Assembly (NCBI GenBank): GCA_022316685.1
Contig: JAKJHU010000037.1
Span: 1,785,792-1,849,791, forward strand
From: Progne subis subis
Lineage: Eukaryota; Chordata; Aves; Passeriformes; Hirundinidae
Direction of reading: 5' to 3'
DNA: 64,000 nucleotides
Position numbers and translations under genes: made by a program. The notes under the pieces are model-generated. The model searched no databases. It was not told the origin of the DNA and saw nothing but the letters and a program-made list of their open reading frames with translations. Shown here in pieces: positions 51,801-60,800 of the stretch; position 1 is the stretch's first letter, and every line of letters starts with the position of its first letter.

Positions 51801-54800
51801 AAATGCTTTTCTGTTTAACTAATGGTGTTAATGAATGATATGCACACAACTTCTAAAAGCACATTTCACAGCAAGCTGGTGCCTTTTTCCTTAAGGTGTC
51901 AGCTCTCTGATGACAGGTGACAAAATTCAGGGACTTTTTCTGTATTGCCTAGTACATCAAAAAAAACATTTGAATATATCTTGTTGATTTTCCTGGGCTA
52001 AGTGAGAGAAATTATCTCTTGAGGACATTAAGCAGGAACATTCTCCAACAAGACTTCAATTTGAAGCATTAATTACCTGTTTAAACCATTTTGGTTAAAA
52101 CCAATAGGAAGGTCATAGTGAAGAAAATGTTTGTAGGGCTCTCACTCCTTTTATTCCAGCATGGCTTTTACAAGAAGCTTTTCCAGCAAAAATTTGAAGC
52201 ACTCATTTACTTCTTTCTCGTATTAAGTACCAAGCACATTCAAGATGTCCTCAGTACACAATTCTGCTAAATGACATTACCTTAACTGACTAACTCTTTT
52301 CTTCTGAATTTTACAGTTAAGGTTCACTCTCCTCCTCAGTGCCCCTCTTGTGTTTCTCCCACGTGTCCCTGCTCCGCCTTCATGATCTCAAGTTTTCCTG
52401 CCCTGCCTTTGTGAGCAGCTCTCTGCATTGTCCTTATGCTCTCTCTGTGCTTTCTCCCCAGCAGGAGAGACTTCAGGGAACAGATTATGATATGAGACTG
52501 CAATTTTGTGTTCAGTTTCAGTCTTAGCTGTGAAAGAAAACAATCCTGGGTGCCTCTTACAGGTTCTCCTGCTTGCAAAGACCTGCGATAAGATTTTTCT
52601 CTTCAAGTTACTGCTTTAACTCATTCCCATTGTCTGCTGTGTCTTTTCACGTACTTTGTGTGCTTCTTGTATGGTCTGTGGTATGGTTCAGACCTGTGGG
52701 CTCTGCTTGGTAGCCTTGAGCTTTGACTTCTGCTTGGCTTTGGCTCCAAAATTGGCTGGAGGGGGAAGCTGGCTTCCACCAAGCAGTTGGATTTCCGGTC
52801 ATCTCAGTACCAAGCTATTATCTGCCCTCTGTAACTCTCTGATGTCAAGATATAACGTATTTTCAGTGTTTCATACTGGGTTTGTTGCCAGATTTTCCAA
52901 TACATTCCCGAGCTGCTCTTTTGTTTCTGTCCCTGGTGGTCCTGTCCCCTCACAGGGACTGGGGCTCCAGTTTGAAAGTGTTTGATGTGCAGCATCAGAG
53001 CAGCAACTTGCTCTTCTATGGTTTTACCTTCCTTCACAAACGCCAAGCAGTTAAAAACATTCTTTTCATGTTTTCTCTCAAGAGCAGCACTCCCCATATG
53101 TCACTGCTCTCATCTCACAATTTGGTACTTCCCGCAACCCTGACTGTATTTTTGGTCCAGAGGAAACTGTCTACGAGCAAGGACAAATTCATTGCACCCT
53201 ACCCAGATTCTCTGACAAGTGCAGGTTTCTAACATGTGCTTCTGGCTCCCTCACTGCCACCCTACTGCATCTGTGGAGGCCCTTTTCCCTTCAGACTATT
53301 GCACTCAAGCCATGTCATCTCCTTAACTCGCTCTCTTTCAGCCCTCTGAAGGGGTTCAGAGGTTTATGTTGGAATAAGAGTTTCAATTTTTTTTTTAAAG
53401 TACATCAGTCCAGTTCAGCTGTTCATTACCCAACAGTGTACTTACACCACCTGCTTTTACATGTCAGACTGCTCTGCCAGGTGACCAGTGACTAACTGGC
53501 CAGGGGAAGGCTGGAAGTACCACTTGGCATCATGGTCATAGGCAAAGCAGTAGCTAATGGCACCAGGCAAATAATCAGATACATGCCAAGAGGGTCAACA
53601 TGTGGAATTTCTGTACATTGAAGAGGTGGATAGAGATAGGGCTGAGACTGTTGATGGGAAAACCAGGGTCAGGAATTCAGAAGCACCCCTAAAGCAAGCA
53701 TCTGACGATTCTGAGAAAGTAAGCATTTATTATTAGATGTTAAATCTGAACACAGCAGAGCATGGAAACATAAGCAGTTTCCAAGCATTTTCAACTCTAG
53801 CCTGTAATGTCACCATAAAGAAGGAAAAGATATTTTCAAAACTCACCTTATTTGTCACCAGGAATGACAAAACCCAACCATAATCATGATGCTACAGACA
53901 TCAGATGGTGAGTGGAGGCAGATTTAAGGGAGAGCAAAGGTATCTGTCTGCACACAGCCAGTGCCATAAAAATGAGGACCAGCTCTCTGCTGGTTTGTGT
54001 CAATAAATATGCATGACTGCTCTGCCATGAGCCTTTTATTTGTATGTCATAAACCCTAATAAACCCCTGATTAGTCTTAACATCATGTGGGAGCAGGTAA
54101 ACAAAATAGTATTTCCACCCTGGTTTTAAAGTTTACAACCATTGCCTTTTCTAGTAAGAAAGATTATCATATGTTCATCATATTGATATTTAGAGGCTTC
54201 ATTAGTACTTGCAAGTAGGTCCCTAAGATGTGTAGAGACATTACTGGGGCAGTTTTTCACTGTCAGTAGGTGCACTTAAAACCCTGTTTGCATGAGAGAT
54301 GTTCTTCCATCTAGCAACTATCTGAAGTTCACAGGCATGGAAAATTGTCTGCAAAATTAACATATTTATATTAAGCAACAAAAGGTTCTTATGGAAGAAG
54401 AGGAAGAGAGAAGAGTATGCTGGCCATCTTCAGTATTTCTGAAGCATGGAATTTGGTTCTGCTACAGATTTGTTACTAACTTGAGGGATACATTCATCTG
54501 TTTAATAGTTTAATTTTATCTGCAACAGTGGGAAACAACATAAAAAGCCTGGAAAGCTGGTAGCTTGGACATTTTTCCCCCATCCTGTGACTTACAAGTG
54601 TGGATCAAGATGAAGCTAGTGGTTATTCCTGTCAGTCAGACCATGCGGCCCCCATGGAGCTTTCTGCCAAAGAGAGGATCTTGTGCCCACTGCCACCTCC
54701 TCAGAAGGGGCAGAGTGGCTTTCTTATACTGAAAACATCAGGAGGAGCTTGACTGAGAGCTGGACAGGGTGCCCACATTGTCCTCCCCCTCATTCTGCTG

Positions 54801-57800
54801 CCACACCTTATTTTCCCCCTCCCAAAGGTGGAGATGAACTTGCAGAGGGATGCAAAACATATGTAGAAACTTTCATTCAAAAATAGAAGTTCAGTTAGAC
54901 AGCAGAATATTGATTAAAATAATCAGGGAGCATGAGGCATGGAAAGTTGCAAAATTTTCCTCTGCCATTCACGTATGTAAAATTTCTGGACTTCTTGCTG
55001 GAGCTACAAAAGTATCTAAACCTGAGCAGGTCATCGCCCTATCTGAGTCCTTGGCTGTCCTACCTCTGTGTAGTTAGGAACCAGCTAGATCCTAGGTCTT
55101 TATTTTTCCCAGTTTCATTTTACTGCTGCAAGTTGTGTGGAAAATGATTCATCCTAAACAAAATGTTAATGGGACGCAATATGAAATAATTCAGATTGCA
55201 TAATCCTGTTTTAAATGCAACATAACAGAGCTATCGTTAACTTACAAAGACATGAATGAAAGTATTGTTGAAATGACAATTAACTGCACATATTGAGTCT
55301 ACACAGCCTTCGAAATAGAACTCTTTCCATTGTCTAACAGAAAAGGGAGTCCTTTTTGTTTTCCCCATCAAAGATCCTGACATTGAAAAATTTAGAATGT
55401 TCTTCTGGTTTTGTTCACACTAGAGAATAAACACTACATACTGGTATATAAATGTAGTAAATCTTCCTAGTAATGTGTTATCACTTTTCAGGTGTATTCT
55501 ATGAGATTGATACCAGAGTAAAACTACAAGAAATGTTAATACATTATTGAAAAGCACACTGAAGCATGCATTCACAATTTTGTACATTCTGCTTGGAAGC
55601 CTGAGATGCCAATGACTTCTTCAGCATCCTCATGCAGCACACTCTCCCCTCCTGGCACTGGTGCATGACCTAGTGTTTACTTAGGACTTAACATGACTTA
55701 ATTTTTGTTCGCTGGATATCAATCTTGTTTTGCTGTGTGCTTCAATTAACAGGTGTGTATGTAACATAGACTGCAGTGGATACAGTTTTAATCCTGTATG
55801 TGCTTCTGATGGAAGTTCCTATAACAATCCGTGCTTTGTCAGAGAGGCATCATGTCTGAGGCAGGAGCAGATTGACATCAGGCACCTTGGGCACTGCTCA
55901 GGTAGGATTAAGTTTGGTTTTCTGGTAAATGTAAATTAGCTTGGTAGACTTTCCCTTTTCCATTTTTGGTCAGAAGTCACTGATGTAGTCATCAATGAAC
56001 TCATCACCCGTAATTTTGGGCTCCCCATACTACACACATTGTGCTGTGTTTACACCTCCTTTCTTTGGCTGTGGTTGCCTGGAAGTACTGGAAAAGCTCT
56101 TGGGAAATCTAAGCAATAATCCAACAGTTCTTACTGAAGGGAAGGTAGGAGAACAGAAGGAATACAGGTATGTGGGAAATCTTTCCTCTTGTTGTTGTGG
56201 TCTGCAAAATGTGCTTCCATTGTGTGTTGGGTTGGGCCCTGATTGCCCAAACATTGATCCATTATTCTTAAAGGTCTTTTCTAACAAAAGTGATTCTATA
56301 ATTTCCTTTTCCACTGTTGGAATGGTCCACTGAAGCCCTCTGTCTACTGCCTTGTAGCTAATCCTCTCCATAATCCTTCAGTTTTGGAGGCCTGCATTTA
56401 GGACTTTCTCATGGGTATAGCAACTTTCTACCAACTTTTTGCCAGTTACATCTAGACCTGTACTTTGGGCAGTTCCAACACCAAAAGACTGTCGTCAAAA
56501 TAACCTAGGTCCATACCACAGAAAAGTTTTTAGTTAAAAACCTAAAGCTTGAGGTGTGCCATGTTAGTCTGGACACCAGGGTTACTGACTAGGTGTGATA
56601 CCAACCCGGCTGTGTGGGAGCAAAAATGTGGGGTTGTGTCCAGCTTTACTGCAATTTAAAATAGCTCTTTGAATATTATTCTGGCTTATCGGTGATACAC
56701 ACATAGCGGTCTGGAAAATATCCTTTTTCTAATAAGTAACCAGGCATGTATTTATCACTTAGAAACAGATGACACAAATGCAGTCGGGAAGAAAGATGAT
56801 GGCATGCAGTATCGGCCAGAAGTGAAAGGTATGGTGCAGACTTTGTGCTTCTTGGTTACAACTTCACAAGATGAGAAAATAGAGCATGCAAGTCTCTTCT
56901 AGTCTGCCTTACAGCTCTGATTCCTGTAACTGAGACAGACCTGTGAACAGCCTCTTTCTTACAGTGTGTTGCAAAACTAGCTAGAAGATGTGCATGATTT
57001 GTAAGTTTTGTCTGCTGTATTCCTCTAAGATCCCCAGCTGCTCAGTACCTTGTGCAGTAGCCACAGGGTTGGACTCCCTCCAAGTGGTGTGAAAATGACT
57101 TTACTGGAAGACACCAAGCTGTGACATTCCTGATGAAATAACATAGCACAAGCCTCCCTGCCATGATCCCATCTCTTCTGTTAACTTCTGGGAAAAATGG
57201 ATGATTCTGTATTCGTTAGGTTGTTTTAAAGTATTTTCAGTGAGCTAATACGCTGAATCGCATTGGTTGAAAATGTTTCACCTACATGAACCCTAACTTA
57301 CCTTTTAATAACCTTTACTGCCTCAACTTTTTCTTCATTCCTTCTTGTCAGATGATCATACACATCATATCACTCCAATGCTTTCTTTAGACCTCCTGTT
57401 GCTAGTAACACACTTGAAAAAGCCCTTCTTGTTATCTTACACCACACTGGCCAGATTCAGTTCTAAATGAGCTTTGGCCTTTTGTGTCTTCTCCCTGCAC
57501 ATACCAACTACAGCTCTGTACTCTTCCTGAAGCCTGACCTCACTTCCATTGGCCATACAAATTCTCTTTCCTCTTGAGCTACACAAAGGGATCCCTGTTC
57601 AGTCAAGCTGGCCTTCTACCCCACTGGCTTAACTTGCAGTGCAGTGGAATTGTCTGCTCCTGTGTTTCTAAAGGCACTTCTTAAAACTTGACCAGCACTC
57701 ATGGACCCCTCCAAAGCAGGTTGCCAGGGTACTCTGCTAAAGAGCTCCATGAATAGCTTAAAGGTTTTTTCTACTGAAATCCAGGGTAGCAACGCTGGTG

Positions 57801-60800
57801 TCCTTTTTCCTCATTGCACTGGAAGTTCAACCATTAAACTCAACCATTTCATGATCACTACAGCCAAGACAGACACCTAAAATTACACCCCTGCATGAGC
57901 CCTCCAGTCACAAATAGCAAGCCTAGGAGGGATTGGCTCACTGAGTACCTCTAACAAGAAGCTATTATCTCCTGAAAATGTCAAGAAAGTCCTGTTCATC
58001 ACAAGATTATATTCCCAGGTGATGCGTGGGAAGTTAAAAATCTCTCATAAGGGCAAGGGCTAGCAATCCAGAAATTTCTCATAATTGCTTGTAGAATAAG
58101 TCACCAGTGCTCACATCTTGGCTGGGTACTCAGTAGTAGACACCCACTACCACATTTCCTTGTTTTCCATCCCTCTAGCCGTCACCCAGAGGCTCTCAAC
58201 CACGTCAGCACTAACTGTAAGTGCTGTACAATCACCTCTCGCTCTCCCTTACATACAACATGATACCTGCAACTTGTCTCCCCTGCCTATCACTCCTGAA
58301 CAGCTGTCCATCTCAACACTCCACTTATGGGACTCATTTTTACCAAATCATGCAAATACCAGTGATGTTGTAGCTCTGGGACTTGACCAGTATTTCTAGT
58401 TCATCCTGTTTGTTTGTCATACTCTGGGTGCTGGTGTTCAAGAATTTCAAATGTGTTCCTGAGCTCTCTATGCTCCCAGGAGCATAGGTGCTCCCACTAG
58501 CACTTGCTACCCTCAGCCAATGCCATGTGACTTACCTACAGCCATGGTGCTGGAATCCCCTTCCACCATCAATTCTAGTTTAAAGCCCTCTCCATCCTGA
58601 CAGCTTATGCCCAAAAAGTCATTTTACCCTTCAGGACAGGTTGGTTCCATCAGGCCCCAGCACACCTTGTCTCTTCCACAATTTAAAACCCCAAAGTTTT
58701 GGTGGAAACACCAGTCCTAGACAATCTGTGTTCCTAAATTTTTTTTAGCATTGTCCCCAGGGCTTCTGAAATCTTATTTGACTGACCTCAGACTTTTTGT
58801 TGCTACATCATCATTAGTAGCCACGTGAAAGAGCAGGAGTGAGTAGTAGCCTGAAGGTTGTAATAACCTCCTCAGTCTTGTGGTGCCATCTCTAATTCAG
58901 GTCCCAGGGAGGAAGAAATCTTCCCTGAAAAGAAAATCCAGTCTGCAAATGGGTGCTTACGTTTCGCACAGGAAGGAATCACAAATGAACATAACTCACT
59001 GCTCTTTCTCCTCAGTGCTGGTCTTAATGTTGGTTTTGTTGTCAGGGATTGGTACCTTCTCTGTTAGCTCTGGTCTTCAGTTTTTTCTGGCATTATACTT
59101 GTTTTGCACTCCCGATGTCTTCCCTGAGTAAAGCCATCTCACCATGGCTTTCAACATTCCTTGTGTTCTTCTTGAAAAGTCATTCAGTGCTAAAAAGCTT
59201 CATATATTTTTCTCTTTTCACAAATTCTCTTATTTTCGCTGCATATGATGTACCAGTTGGAGTGATTTAATGTCAATTTTCACTTACATTATGAAGGTAT
59301 AAAAGGCACCAAATGCAATATACATCTTATTATGTAATGTAATGAAACACCACTTTCAGTTCCTATTCCAAAGAGGTAACAGCCTTTTATTCATTGCATG
59401 TAAATTGCCCTTGAAATCTAGTTAGTGGGAAACCCATTGTATATAATTATTATTATTAATGTGTATGGCTTGTGCAGTCTCACATTCAGCAAATGATGTG
59501 CATGAAAAGAGTATGCTTCATGAAAAAAGGCTGTTTTGAAATTTTTTAATACAGTACTCAGGTCTCTTTAGATACTGAGAGTCTGAAGTGAACTTCTTTT
59601 TTTTTTTTTTTTTTTTTATTTAAGCAGGATAAGAGAACAGTCCACACCCTGACCTGTTTGCCTTTGCTTTCAGTTCCTGTGACTTACTCTTGTTAAACCT
59701 CTGTTCTCTGAATGGATAATATCTTTCAGCCTCTAGAACAGTGATGGTCTCCTCGGGCAGTGCAAGTGGCTACTCAAAGTTCCATCAGAATGGCCTCTCT
59801 TCCCAGATTCAGCTGGGCTTCAGTGGTTTTGTTGTACCAAGATGAGCATCAGGAATCACCTCCTGCATTTAACATCTCCTTCATATAAGTTTTGCCTCTG
59901 ACCTGTGTGTGGCTGTCTGGCCACTTTTCAGGGGACACACCTTTCAGTTTTCCACTGGGCCTCACATTCTGTATCAGGACTTATATTAAAACCAGATATG
60001 GTGCAACTCTATGGACATACTAATATAATTTGCTGTAGCTCATTACAAGGTTTGATTGGGACCACAAATGACGTACCATGTAATTAAATTCTTGGAGAAG
60101 GAGAGAGATGATAGTTTTGGGATGAGACATCCCCACTTTTCTCCTCTTAGACATGTCGTGACTTAGTCTATTCCATTGGTTCAGTGGTGGACACATTGTC
60201 AGTACTAGGCAACATTCTTCCCTTCTATCAAGTCATCTGTATCTTCAAAACAGCCTGAATTAAAAGGCTTCCTTAAATCTCAAACCTCTAATACATAGTT
60301 GGGTTTTTTTTCTCCAGAACGAAATTAAAATACATTCCAGATATTTTCAGAAAAAAAAACAACCTTAAAACAGCAGCATATCTCTTTATTTGTTTTGTAA
60401 AAATACATTCTCTTTCTTGCTAGTGTAATTTCAAATATCTGCAATTGTATAAGAGATTTCTTCTTCACACTTTCTTTTGCTTTATAGTATTTTATTTGTG
60501 AAGCTACAGTCTATTGCCAGTGGAAATGAACACAATTCTACAATTACGCTCATATCTTAAGATCCCTGTTCTTCAGAGAAGTTCATTACCAACTTCTGTG
60601 TTTAGGACTTCTTTACAAAAAAACTTCTGGGGAAAAAGCAGTTGAAAATGAACACAGCTTTGTGCAGTTTTGGTAACATGACAGAAGCATGAAAGATGCG
60701 GGGAGCAGAGGGTCTGGCTGCCTGTGCTGGGCTGAGGTAGACAGCAACCAAGTGTCCACCAGTTTCTTGCTCTATCCCACTTTCCCTCAGGACAATGGAA

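Larger units (their letters stand above)
44436..55752 (+). other. Intron 5 of TMEFF1
   Basis: The 11,317-bp intron contains an 18-bp tandem duplication just inside the donor, a TA-rich microsatellite (45762-45798), CR1 fragments (47510-47775 plus and 49130-49745 minus) and an unassigned pyrimidine-rich block (about 52315-53380). Other stretches, for example 45800-47500, 49800-52300 and 53400-55740, are AT-rich with no supported feature. Confidence 0.9.

Noticed and set aside
55995..56371. Overlapping 112-113 codon frames on both strands in intron 6
   Set aside because: No family similarity, and they overlap a probable old CR1 tail.
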